NCBI GenBank assembly: GCA_001970855.1
Contig: LSSN01003483.1
Span: forward strand, 1 to 10,884
Length of the DNA: 10,884 nt
Direction of reading: 5' to 3'
Source of the DNA: Smittium culicis
Taxonomy: Eukaryota > Kickxellomycota > Harpellomycetes > Harpellales > Legeriomycetaceae
Shown: in pieces, positions 1 to 8,420 of the stretch
Position numbering within the stretch: the first letter of the stretch is position 1
Layout of the letters: each line of letters opens with the position of its first letter
Notes under the pieces: generated by a model
Told to the model about the DNA's origin: nothing
The model's input: the letters and a program-made list of their open reading frames with translations, nothing else
Databases searched by the model: none
Made by a program: the position numbers and the translations under genes

Positions 1-1390
1 TCAGGCGAATGCTTATTAAAATAATTAATTTCATGAGTAAAATGTTACATATCTTTATATATAAATATTAATATAAATTTAAATAATACTCAATACTAGT
101 GTTAGCTCAAAAAAAATTTTTTTTTTAGGTATTAGACTTATTAATTAATTCCCTTCATATATTTATATATCATATTTTATATGTATAATTTTCGTTTATA
201 CTATTCATTTTTAGTTTTGTGTCTAAAAAAAATGATTTAAAACAATGTAAATTTATTTGTTAAAAGTGGATTGTACCATTTTCATATTTCAAAATGGTCA
301 ATTTATTTTTGAATTTTAATGATTTAAAATGAGATATAGGTGGTTTATTTTATGATAATACTTATGAACATAATTTAATATTTAAGTGATAAATCTATTA
401 GTCTTGCTAACAGATGTTCAACAATAAATATAAACCCTTGGTGTAGACCAAAGCTTCAAAAATTTACATTTAGCAATTTTTTTGATTAAATTAATATATT
501 ATTGAATTCTGAAGAGATAAAGTCATCAATGAATTTTTCTTATTTTATCTAAGACGCTACAGAACATACAATCCATTTATTCATATACATGTATGTCTAA
601 AATAGTGTATAGCATATCTAAAACGTATGGATAAGTATGCCAAAAACTTTCAATAAAGCTATTTTAACTGTATAGAGTTTGATTAGGCAAGTGGAGGGGG
701 GGAATAAGATTATTTTGTTTTCTTGAAATTGTATAGTTTTTTTAATTATTTTACTGATTTTTTTATTATGATTATTTCCTTCTTTGCCTAGCTAAAGCCT
801 GATCGAACAACAGATCATTCACAATCTTCTGAATTTAAAGATTTATTATTATTGGTGAAATTTAATATTTTGCTCTAAAATCTATTGGCTATAAATAGAA
901 ATGCGCATTTTTTAAAATATTTACCTATTGGTGAATTTATAAAACAACGAAAACATTTTAAAGCTCTACTTTATAGAAAATTTGGCCGCTGATAGGATTT
1001 AGGAGCCATTTTATTTTGTAAAGTGTTACAGTGATTAATATTACATAAAAAAATAATAGCAATGAGCAAAATCATTTCTTTCTTTTAACAAATATAAATT
1101 TTAAATTTAAACGAAAAAATAGAAAAAACAAACTGCCTTTTCGATTTCGGTTATAATATTAGCGACTAATGAATATTCAAGCCAATAAAATTAAACTGCA
1201 GCAAAGTCCTTTCTTCGTTCAGAGTCTCCCATATTACAGCAGTAAAAATATGCGTAGCCATAAATATTGAAAGTAATTCATATTTAACCCTTTCCCGTTC
1301 AACACTCTTTAAAAACCCAATTTATTGATTTGAATATGATTTGTAAACAAATTAATTATTTGCTGTTATGTTATAATAACCAATATCCCT
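1..1390. other. AT-rich spacer, no supported gene
   Basis: No reading frame here looks like a gene: stops are frequent in all six frames and the longest open stretches are a few dozen codons. Visible details are an A8T10 tract (109-126), a 10-bp palindrome ATACATGTAT near 584, a run of seven G at 696-702 in a G-poor background, and an AATAAA at 652-657. A 34-bp block at 1193-1226 resembles 8760-8793. The first eight bases, TCAGGCGA, recur inverted near 10660. I see no promoter, RNA gene or mobile element that can be defended. Confidence 0.6.
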
Positions 1391-1393
1391 TAA

Positions 1394-1600
1394 GACCTCG
1401 GAATTAAAGGATTTTTATTGAGTACTGTTGGCTATATCCTGTGGGTCAAAAATAATCTACATCCCGCGAAAGGATATAATCTTTTCAATCAAACACTATT
1501 AGCCACAAGTTTAAAATTATGGAGTTGTATAATTTTACTCAACCTGTATATATTTATGATTCTAGATATAAGCGGTATTGTAAAATTTCATATTTTATGA
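1394..1600 (+). other. Weak ORF remnant, possibly chance
   Basis: A frame stays open from the stop at 1391-1393 to the stop at 1598-1600, about 68 codons, but it contains no ATG near its beginning; the first usable start would be TTG at 1418. The translation includes GYNLFNQTLLATSLKLW followed by a hydrophobic stretch (IILLNLYIF). The DNA is a little less AT-rich than its surroundings, and a second frame is also partly open with protein-like composition. It could be a decayed transposon or exon fragment, or chance. No family is recognised and no splice sites frame it convincingly. Confidence 0.15.
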
Positions 1601-2746
1601 TTACCTTGAGAGAGTGTGGTCAATATAAATAAAAATATTATAAATACACCCTTTTTTTTCTGGAAATATTCCAAACTCTCTTCAGAAATAATGTTAACTA
1701 CTCAATTTGTTTAAATTATTTTACAGCTTTTTACTGAAAAAAATTTATAAATAAGTTAAATGCTCTTTTAAAATTAATATGCACTGAATATTTATTTTTT
1801 TAAAATAATATTTAATTTAATAGTTTTTTTTTCTATAACATTTGGTTAGTCCGCGCATTTATGCCTAAAATAGTTTTCTCATATAATAATATATTTCATA
1901 TAATCTACGATTGAAATCTGTTTATTTAAAATTTAAATAATTAAAATTTTTATTTTTCAGGTATGATTTTAATATCGAGTAAACAATAATTAATTATTGG
2001 ACTAATCACACAAGATGATTTATCTTATAGACAGACTGATGGATACCAGAAAAAAATCATTTTTATTAACTAAAGGTATTTAGATTCAAGATGATTACTT
2101 ACTAATTATCATGATATTTTGAAAAATATTTAATAAAGCTGAGTGGATAGTTAAAAAATATATTTTCTTAATGCTATATAGTAAATCTACTAAATTAAAT
2201 AATTTTATCGCACATTTTTTTATACAATTAATAATTATTTTAAAAATTAAACATAAAACATATTTTTCATAAAAAATAAATGTGCGTTTTATTAGATTTT
2301 ATGCTTAGCTCTTATAAAATTAAATGTTACATTTTAGAATAAATATTTACTATAAAAATTTCAATAAATTTCTGAGTTTAATAAAATTTTAGTTTTATTT
2401 ATTCAAAGTAGCAATATTTTAAAGTATGAATATTATTTCATATATCTTGACATATGGTTTAAATCAAAATTTAATATAATAAAAAACCAAAGGTTTGCAT
2501 TAAAGTTACATTAAATTCTATAATATACTTATTAAAAATTCTTATAAAGTATTTTTTGCCAGAATAATATTGTAACAGATTGTTCAAAGTTTAATACAGA
2601 TTAACTTTTTTAGCTCTATTCTCGCGAATTGAGTCTTTAGCTATACAATAAAAGCTCAGTTAAATTTGAATTACTTTGACATACATGCAATTAAAATGTT
2701 TTATTGGAGCTATAAATGCTGGAATTCTATGCTAAAAGCTTTCTAT
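1601..2746. other. AT-rich spacer, nothing recognised
   Basis: Extremely AT-rich DNA with dense stops in every frame. A short palindrome GGAAATATTCC lies near 1661. The last 180 bases before the microsatellite are slightly richer in G+C (around 2570-2650), without an ORF or RNA-like fold I could support. Confidence 0.6.
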
Positions 2747-2787
2747 ATACATACATACATACATACATACATACATACATACATACA

Positions 2788-2817
<30 letters not shown>
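2747..2817. repeat. (ATAC)n tetranucleotide microsatellite
   Basis: A perfect period-4 repeat of ATAC (equivalently ACAT or CATA) runs for 71 bases, 17.75 copies, with no interruption. The left flank is TCTAT and the right flank is TATCACTTTG. The perfect repeat suggests recent or ongoing slippage, so copy number probably varies between individuals. It lies about 145 bases beyond the stop codon of the minus-strand gene at 2962-3750. The Tyr-Ile-His-Thr repeat obtained by translating it has no meaning as a protein. Confidence 0.97.
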
Positions 2818-2818
<1 letters not shown>

Positions 2819-2915
2819 CACTTTGACGAAATTATCGTTATTAAGTACGAGATTTATTATATTTCATTCTTATTAATGTATTTCTTAATTTTCTAAATTA
2901 AAATAGTCTAAAATA

Positions 2916-2921
2916 TTTATT
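2916..2921 (-). terminator. Poly(A) signal AATAAA of gene 1
   Basis: The plus strand reads TTTATT, giving a canonical AATAAA on the minus strand 41 bases downstream of the stop codon of the gene at 2962-3750. Cleavage 10-30 bases further on would give a 3' UTR of roughly 55-75 bases. Such hexamers are common by chance in this base composition, so the placement supports the call more than the motif does. Confidence 0.5.
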
Positions 2922-2961
2922 GAATTTGATTTAAAACCAGAATTATATAATAAATAATATA

Positions 2962-3750
2962 CTATACTGGGGTTAAAGAGTAAAAAACTCTACTTTTGAC
3001 AGTCGTCGTTGATTTCGTAGATAATATTGAAGTTAAAGTTGAAGTCGATGACGATGGTGAAGATGATGATAATGATGATGATGACGATTTTATTTTAGTA
3101 GTGAATGTAGGACCAATAGGTTTGCATTTTACATGGTATATTTTACAAACTAAACGTCCGTTTAACTGTTTTAAGCAAACTATTTTTTTGCACATACTTT
3201 TATCATTTTCATTTCCAGGGTTAAGTTCGATCAACTTTTCGCCATTGCAATTACTTAATTTATTTTTACAATAATTTTTGCATGAACTACACTTGCATGA
3301 ATTACATCTATTTTTACAGCTATAATTTTTTTTATTGCAATTTTTTCTTATATGATTGCACGAGGAACTGCGAATACTTTTTTTTTCTCTACAATTGTTA
3401 TTCAAAAATTGCTTCCCATTTGATATTACTGTAGGAAAATCTCCTGTTAGCGGTATTAATTGAAGATTGGGGTGTAAATTACTATTTTGAGCTTTATTAT
3501 GGATATTGATATTTTGACTATAGCTATTTAGTTCTATTCCTTGAAGACGAAAGTTTAAATTTTTTTCTGAAATAACTTTATTGTTATTTTGATGTGTTTG
3601 TTTATTATTTTCATATTCATTACCCATATATTCATTTACATTCGAAGAAATGTTATTCTCATCGCGGTTTTCGGCCTTAACAAATTCGTAGAGTATAACT
3701 AAACCGCAAACAATAAATAACATCAATAGTTTCATCTTTATTATGGTCAT
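2962..3750 (-). CDS. Secreted cysteine-rich protein with Ser/Thr-rich tail (gene 1)
   Basis: Unrecognised secreted protein of 262 residues in one intact ORF. Seen: an N-terminal signal peptide with hydrophobic core about residues 7-20 and likely cleavage after VKA at 26; an Asn-rich spacer (27-119, sequon NIS at 33); a basic region with 14 cysteines (120-209), including a dense cluster with Cys at 145, 149, 152, 154, 157, 161 and 168; the module LIEL (173-176) then C187, C192, C202, C209 spaced X4, X9, X6; and a Ser/Thr-rich tail (221-250) ending SLTPV. The C6-spaced cysteines 131/138/145 and the 173-210 module are shared with the gene at 9083-10378, so the two are paralogues. The ATG at codon 6 (MKLLM, position 3735) has A at -3 and may be the true start; the first ATG has T at -3. 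The protein is probably disulfide-bonded and extracellular. The dense Cys cluster could instead bind metal. No named domain is recognised. The coding part has no introns; upstream non-coding exons cannot be excluded. Confidence 0.85.
   Translation of the reverse strand: MTIIKMKLLMLFIVCGLVILYEFVKAENRDENNISSNVNEYMGNEYENNKQTHQNNNKVISEKNLNFRLQGIELNSYSQNINIHNKAQNSNLHPNLQLIPLTGDFPTVISNGKQFLNNNCREKKSIRSSSCNHIRKNCNKKNYSCKNRCNSCKCSSCKNYCKNKLSNCNGEKLIELNPGNENDKSMCKKIVCLKQLNGRLVCKIYHVKCKPIGPTFTTKIKSSSSSLSSSSPSSSTSTLTSILSTKSTTTVKSRVFYSLTPV
3043..3090 (-). repeat. Imperfect Ser-codon trinucleotide tract in gene 1
   Basis: The plus strand carries a near-continuous GAT/GAC/GAA triplet tract, which on the coding strand is a run of TCA, TCG, TCT and TCC codons encoding most of the serines at residues 221-236. 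It is in frame with the gene, so slippage would change the length of the Ser tail without breaking the ORF. The antisense reading gives an apparent Asp-rich peptide, which is a shadow. Confidence 0.7.
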
Positions 3751-3789
3751 TTAAAAAAAAAATTATATATAAAAATTAAATAAAAACGC

Positions 3790-3827
3790 AACTAAAATTT
3801 TCTCGATTTACATGAGTGCTTATATAT
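3790..3827 (-). promoter_or_regulatory. Candidate TATA plus initiator for gene 1
   Basis: On the minus strand ATATATAAG (3827-3819) is followed by TTAGTT (3795-3790), close to the arthropod initiator TCAGTT. The spacing from the T of TATAAG (3824) to the initiator A (3793) puts the TATA box at -31, the usual position. This predicts a 5' UTR of about 43 bases. A second TATATAA lies only about 15-20 bases before the ATG and is too close to act as a TATA box. TATA-like words are frequent here by chance; the spacing is what supports this pair. Confidence 0.45.
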
Positions 3828-5432
3828 GATATTTTTTTTCACTATTATGGTCTTATAAATTCAATCTATTTTTTTAATATTTTGATTATATTAAATTCTG
3901 GATAAATATTAGACTAAAATAATTCAAATTCAAATAATTTTATAAAAAACGCTTGAAATATCATAAAATTGATCAATAGCTTTAATTAAAATTGCATATT
4001 AAAATTCATGTCAACACTTTAATTTTTTTTTTTTTTAACATTTTAATTTTAATGCACTTTATTATATTCCAATTTTATTTATAGTCGTATTTTTACGATC
4101 TAAGCGCAATTAAAAACATACAAACAAGATTTACGTAAGATTTTTTAGGTACTAGAAAATATTCTCTTAGCGCTTTATTTTTAAATATTATAGGTTAAAT
4201 TTCATTTTTATAGTTACTATTGAAATTCAATTTATAGCTTATACTAGATATACCTAATTTATCATAATATCAAATATATTTTGCATAAAAGACCTAAAAT
4301 TTATAGAGAGTCATTAAATTTATGCAAAATTCTTTTGTGGGTAATAAAAATTTTAATTTTGTAATTATTTTTCAGAAAATTTTTTCGGGTGCATATCATA
4401 TGAGTTTGTATTTTTTCACTCAGAATGTTTTAATATGCGCTTAAATCATCATCATAATTGACCCATTCTGCAAAAAATATATATTTATTATACAAAAAGC
4501 TATGTCAATATGCTATTTATAAATAATTACGTATATAATACGCTTTATTAAATTATTCGATGCAAGTAGAATTCTCTCTAAAATAGCAAGTTATTAGCGA
4601 ATTTTTATTATTTTAAGCTAGTCTACCAATAATCTGAATGACTTGCAATAAATAGTAAGTGATGTATGTATATATATACATTTAGTTATTAATTATGAAA
4701 TTATATCCCATTCATTTAATAATTTTATCATTAAAGTATGACATCAATAATTTGAATGAAAACCATTGATAACTAATTAATAAATACTAATGACTAAATA
4801 TATTTATATTTACCTTAACTTTATTTAGTTAGTGTATACTTGTTTTAAAATAAAAGCACTAAAAAGGTCTAATCTAATCAAAATTTATTTATGAAATTCT
4901 AAAATCATTAATTAAAATTTCTTAATCAATTTTATTATCTATTATTTAGAATCCAATAAATTTTAGTTGAAAAAATGATGTCGCAATAATATTCTATAAT
5001 ACCATGATATGCATAAGGATACTTGGAGAAATAGTTTAACACTAATAAAATAAGTTTTTCACTGATAGAAATTACTAGCTAAAATAATAATAATATACAA
5101 GCGAAAATTTTTTTGTTTAAATGTTGTAATAATTTTATGAAATTATACTATTTTAACTAAATTAGAATTTAAAATTTATATGTAATAATCCTAAAAAATA
5201 AATTTGAAGTTATTAAAGTGATTTAAAATTCGGAAAGAAATTTATTTACTTGGAGCAGGACTAAGATAAAATCTAGAAGCTATAGATTTTAAATATAAAA
5301 TTTAAAAGTAGTCTAGAGACACTAAAACGATGATTTTTTTTTTTTTGAAAAGCCTAGAAATATTTTGAGGATGGCAAGCTTTTGCTTATATACGTAGAAT
5401 TGGCTAAATTTTATTGAAGGGTTTATATGAAA
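3828..5432. other. Long AT-rich spacer upstream of gene 1
   Basis: No gene seen on either strand; stops are dense. Details: a 14-T run at 4023-4036, a perfect 16-bp palindrome at 4666-4681, a 13-T run at 5334-5346, and two near-identical 15-mers (CAATAAT[CT]TGAATGA) near 4627 and 4745. A slightly GC-richer patch lies at about 4380-4470, without ORF support. Any distal control elements for gene 1 would lie here but none can be identified by eye. Confidence 0.6.
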
Positions 5433-5684
5433 TCTATTTTGGATTTATTTTGGATTTATTTGGGTTTATTTTGGATTTATTTTGGATTTATTTTGAATTT
5501 ATTTTGAATTTATTTCGAGTTTATTTCGAGTTTATTTCGAGTTTATTTTGAATTTATTTCGAGTTTATTTCGAGTTTATTTCGAGTTTATTTCGAGTTTA
5601 TTTCGAATTTATTTTGAATTTATTTTGAATTTAATTTGAATTTATTTTGGGTTTGTTTTGGGTTTGTTTTGAATTTATTCTGGA
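5433..5684. repeat. 11-bp minisatellite, about 23 units
   Basis: Tandem array of the 11-mer TTTATTTTGGA and variants, 252 bases, about 23 units; one unit (5455-5464) is 10 bp and the first (TCTATTTTGGA) is slightly diverged. Variants are grouped by their last bases: GGA or GGG at the left end, GAA at 5487-5508, CGAG at 5509-5541, one GAA, CGAG again at 5553-5596, then CGAA, three GAA, two GGG, GAA and GGA. The 11-bp period is not a multiple of three and TTTTGAA brings a TGA into frame, so it is non-coding. The period is close to one DNA helical turn, which would place the T-tracts on one face of the helix. An isolated similar 11-mer (GGATTTATTTT) occurs near 7167. Confidence 0.95.
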
Positions 5685-6466
5685 ATTTTCAATACAGGAA
5701 TTAAATATGATTTCTTACTGTTGGCTGATTTTCAAAATTGAATTTGAGCCGATTACAACACAATTGAAACATAAATTGGTATCTTAAGACGTTTTCATTG
5801 ATTTTTATGAATCTAAAAGTAGTTTGAATCTCAACAAATAGTATAAAAATTATAAATTAGCGAAATATGCGGATTCAAAATAAATTACTGAAATAAAAAA
5901 TGATTTTTTTTAATTTATCTATTTTGTATATTTGTATTATTTGCTACTTATGAGATTTTTATCTGCAATCTCAAAATCATTTTTATTAGAGCAAGTTCAA
6001 ATTGCAGTGTTTTTTTTTTTTGAAATGTAATTTATAAAGAGAGAAAATCCTCGAAATAATTAAAAGCACTCTTGTAGCTAATTTTAAAACAATGACAATT
6101 AATAAGGATTTTTTTAATCAAATATTCTCGAGTTCAAGGTTTAAATGAATTTATAATCTATATTAAAAGTTATAAATTATATAGCAATATTTTGGTGAAA
6201 TAAAATCTATTTTGTAGTATATAAAATTATAGTATATAAAATTTTTATTCTAAAAAATCAGGTAAAAAAATTTAAATCTGATGTGTTTTAACTTTATGAC
6301 CTTTTTGTCAAAAGGTATTAACAATTTATGAAAATTTAAAGATGATAGCCTTGTAGTTTCTATCTGGTGTTAAATGGGCGTTTTTATTATAAAAAACTCT
6401 TTCTTTTATCTAATTTATTCATTCTGTCATCTAATAATAGTTTAAGTAAATAAAAAAATATATTGA
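5685..6466. other. AT-rich spacer, nothing recognised
   Basis: No supported ORF, RNA gene or repeat other than homopolymer runs, such as 12 T at 6010-6021. A short GC-richer phrase (TGGTGTTAAATGGGCG near 6365) has no coding context. Confidence 0.6.
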
Positions 6467-6528
6467 ATCCGCCGGCGAATAAAGTATACCAATCTTGTAG
6501 AATACGAAACCTGAACGCTTATCGGGTA
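6467..6528. other. GC-rich islet, possible old element fragment
   Basis: About 62 bases with roughly 45% G+C by my count stand out sharply from flanks near 20%. It includes the palindromic GCCGGC. All three minus-strand frames and one plus-strand frame are open across it, so coding direction cannot be decided; one minus frame runs about 40 codons and contains VFYKIGILYSPADS. It could be a fragment of a decayed mobile element, a small exon or a conserved regulatory element. It lies about 560 bases from the similar islet at 7086-7179 and the two might be parts of one older insertion. No protein family is recognised. Confidence 0.3.
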
Positions 6529-7085
6529 AAAAACAGTTGTTAAGTTTATTTTATGTCTTTTAAAATTATTTGTTCTTATTTCAATCAGCTTGAAAGTAAT
6601 TGAGCTTTTTTAAAAGTATTTACATCAATTAAATAGAAAATAATTATAAATAGATAATTCCGTTTAATATTGCGATATTTTTTATATTAAAACAGCATAT
6701 ATAAGTACTATTGTTGTAAGAGTTTAATTTATTTAAAATCTAAGTATTTTATATAATTTATTTTATTTTCAATTTTTTAAACTAGATTATTCATTAATTT
6801 TTTGCTTCATACTTGGATAATATTAACCGAGCAATACTTCTATTGACTAAAAGTTATTTTATATAAAACTCAAGTGTAACTGTCCTATAAGAAATTTAAT
6901 CAAGTCGGTATTTTTGAAGAGTTATTATACTTCAAATTTTATTTAATGTTTTCTAAGAGTTTTTAAAGTTTTAAAACTTCCTTATAGGAGTAAATTAGAT
7001 ATATTTTAAACTCAATAACACAAAAACACTTGGTTACTTTGTTCTACTTCTTTAAAATATTTTTTGCGCTCATTATTTTCTTTAG
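6529..7085. other. AT-rich spacer between two GC-rich islets
   Basis: No gene recognised. The last 20 bases form a pyrimidine-rich run ending in CTTTAG, a plausible splice acceptor for the islet that follows. No matching upstream exon with a clear donor could be picked out; GGTATTT near 6906 is a weak candidate only. Confidence 0.5.
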
Positions 7086-7179
7086 ATTAGCCAATTATGT
7101 AGCAGGATCAGCTACTGCAGCAGAGTTCTTCAATCCTTTTGAGCGTATTCTCATATGGCTTATATTGGATTTATTTTAG
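7086..7179 (+). other. Exon-like GC-rich islet (candidate 3'-terminal exon or element fragment)
   Basis: About 41% G+C over its first 76 bases in a background near 20%. A pyrimidine-rich acceptor (ATTATTTTCTTTAG, ending at 7085) precedes it. The frame then reads LANYVAGSATAAEFFNPF and continues to a TAG at 7177-7179, with AATAAA at 7198-7203, 19 bases past the stop. Without splicing the same frame is open back to 6994, but it has no ATG. The opposite strand also gives a protein-like peptide, MRIRSKGLKNSAAVADPAT, ending in TAA at 7095-7097, so direction is unsettled. A GTAGC/GCTAC inverted repeat with a 7-base loop lies inside. It is either the last exon of a gene whose other exons I cannot see, or a relic of a transposable element. 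No family is recognised. Confidence 0.35.
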
Positions 7180-7197
7180 GTTTAAATTTACTAAAAC

Positions 7198-7203
7198 AAT
7201 AAA
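7198..7203 (+). terminator. AATAAA downstream of the exon-like islet
   Basis: A canonical poly(A) hexamer on the plus strand, 19 bases after the stop codon at 7177-7179. It fits a terminal-exon reading of the islet but is weak evidence alone in such AT-rich DNA. Confidence 0.3.
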
Positions 7204-7299
7204 GAGTTTAAAACTTGATAAAAGTTTTATTTAAATTGAAAAGTGATAATTTTATTAATAGCATGTTGAGCAAAAAAAATAAAGCTCTAAAATGAAATT

Positions 7300-7404
7300 C
7301 TAAATTCTTTTGCTTTGCCTTGATTTAGTTATTTCATTGACTTTTATCATTCTTTGATGAAGTTTCTTCTGTCTTTTTGTGGCAGTTTTTATAATTTTCT
7401 GATT
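7300..7404 (-). other. Lysine-rich ORF fragment, possibly a relic
   Basis: The minus strand is open for 34 codons between TAA at 7405-7407 and TAG at 7300-7302. The peptide is highly basic, for example KTATKRQKKLHQRMIKV. Upstream of the TAA the same frame begins with an ATG at 7425, giving MPQNLA before the stop. TTTATT at 7251-7256 gives an AATAAA on this strand 44 bases beyond the stop. The strand is purine-rich, which by itself yields Lys-rich translations, so this may be chance. ATGCCA and TGGCAT form a 6-bp inverted repeat with a 7-base loop at about 7407-7425. Confidence 0.15.
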
Positions 7405-8420
7405 TTATGCCAAATTTTGTGGCATGAATTTTTTTTAACTATTACTATAAATTTAATTTCATTTTGAAATTGATTATTTTATCTAATTATAATTTCAAAT
7501 TTAGCTTGACATAATTATAATACTCATTAAAACGTTCGTTATTATTATCGTCGATCGTTACATTTTAATTTAAAAATATTATTTTCAAAAAAAAAAAAAA
7601 TAGAAGAATCATAAGTATAGAATCAGATTCCAAATAGAATTCTTTGAACGGTTCTACAACTTCACATATATGTCCAATTATTGTTATAAATATTATGAAA
7701 ATAAAATTAATAATAACTGTTTCAAGCTGTTACGCAAAGATATATCTGATTATCCTAATCATTTAAAGAATATCATTAGAATTTTTTTATAAACTCTTTT
7801 TCTTTAACAAAGAATCAATACGATTTATTGAATTAAAAAATACACTTATAAAAGCTTGATCTATAATGCTATATTTTTTTTACTAATTTGTTGTTTGTTT
7901 TTTTTAGTGGGGGAAGTAAAAATTATCAAATAGCTGATTTATTAAGTAGCTAATTTATAATATTGAAATTTTTATAATTCGATGATCGTTTGATTTAATA
8001 ATTTCAGATAAAAGTCTAATTTTAAAAAGAAGTTTTCAGTCAAGATTTATTTTATGTTTACACATAAGAGCTAAAATATATTGATTGATTACTCAACGTG
8101 GATAAGCTTCAATTTTATCATTTGAAATTAAATATTCTTCAAAAATAATCCCAGTCCATAATTTCCTAAAATTTGAAAAAAATAATATAAGATTTCGATT
8201 TTTTTTCACTCTCAATCCTATTAATATCTACCTTTATATGAAATTTTTATTAACATTTCAGTACAGTAAAAATGAAAGAATAAAACTATTTGAACATTAA
8301 TTTCGAATACATATTTATTTACTTTAAAAATAATTATCAAAAAAAATGTAGTTAAAAGCTTAATGAAAATAAAAAGAAAATTAAACATTTCCTTTCTAAT
8401 CATAATTTTTGGTGATAGTG
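7405..8420. other. AT-rich spacer, no supported gene
   Basis: Stops are dense in all frames. It contains a 14-A run (7587-7600), a CG-containing phrase ATCGTCGATCGTTAC near 7547, and no RNA gene or repeat array that I can support. A minus-strand ORF of 70 codons (8221-8433) is dominated by Phe, Ile, Lys and Leu, as expected from random AT-rich DNA. Confidence 0.55.

Noticed and set aside
413..445. Mini-ORF MFNNKYKPLV near a short hairpin (TTGGT/ACCAA)
   Set aside because: It has ten codons, no promoter or similarity, and a stem of only five pairs.
2666..2896. Plus-strand ORF with Tyr-Ile-His-Thr repeats
   Set aside because: It is a translation of the (ATAC)n microsatellite, starts at TTG, and has no flanking coding signal.
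2996..3274. Plus-strand ORF with an Asp-rich stretch
   Set aside because: It is the antisense shadow of the Ser-rich tail and cysteine module of the minus-strand gene, which has the signal peptide and the paralogue.
5427..5507. Short ORF running into the 11-bp minisatellite
   Set aside because: It has only 26 codons, made of repeat units cycling through all frames, and stops at the first TTTTGAA unit that falls in frame.
2054..5990. Shared 16-mer AAAATCATTTTTATTA at two places
   Set aside because: A match of this length is expected about once by chance in 10.9 kb of such AT-rich DNA, and the flanks do not align.
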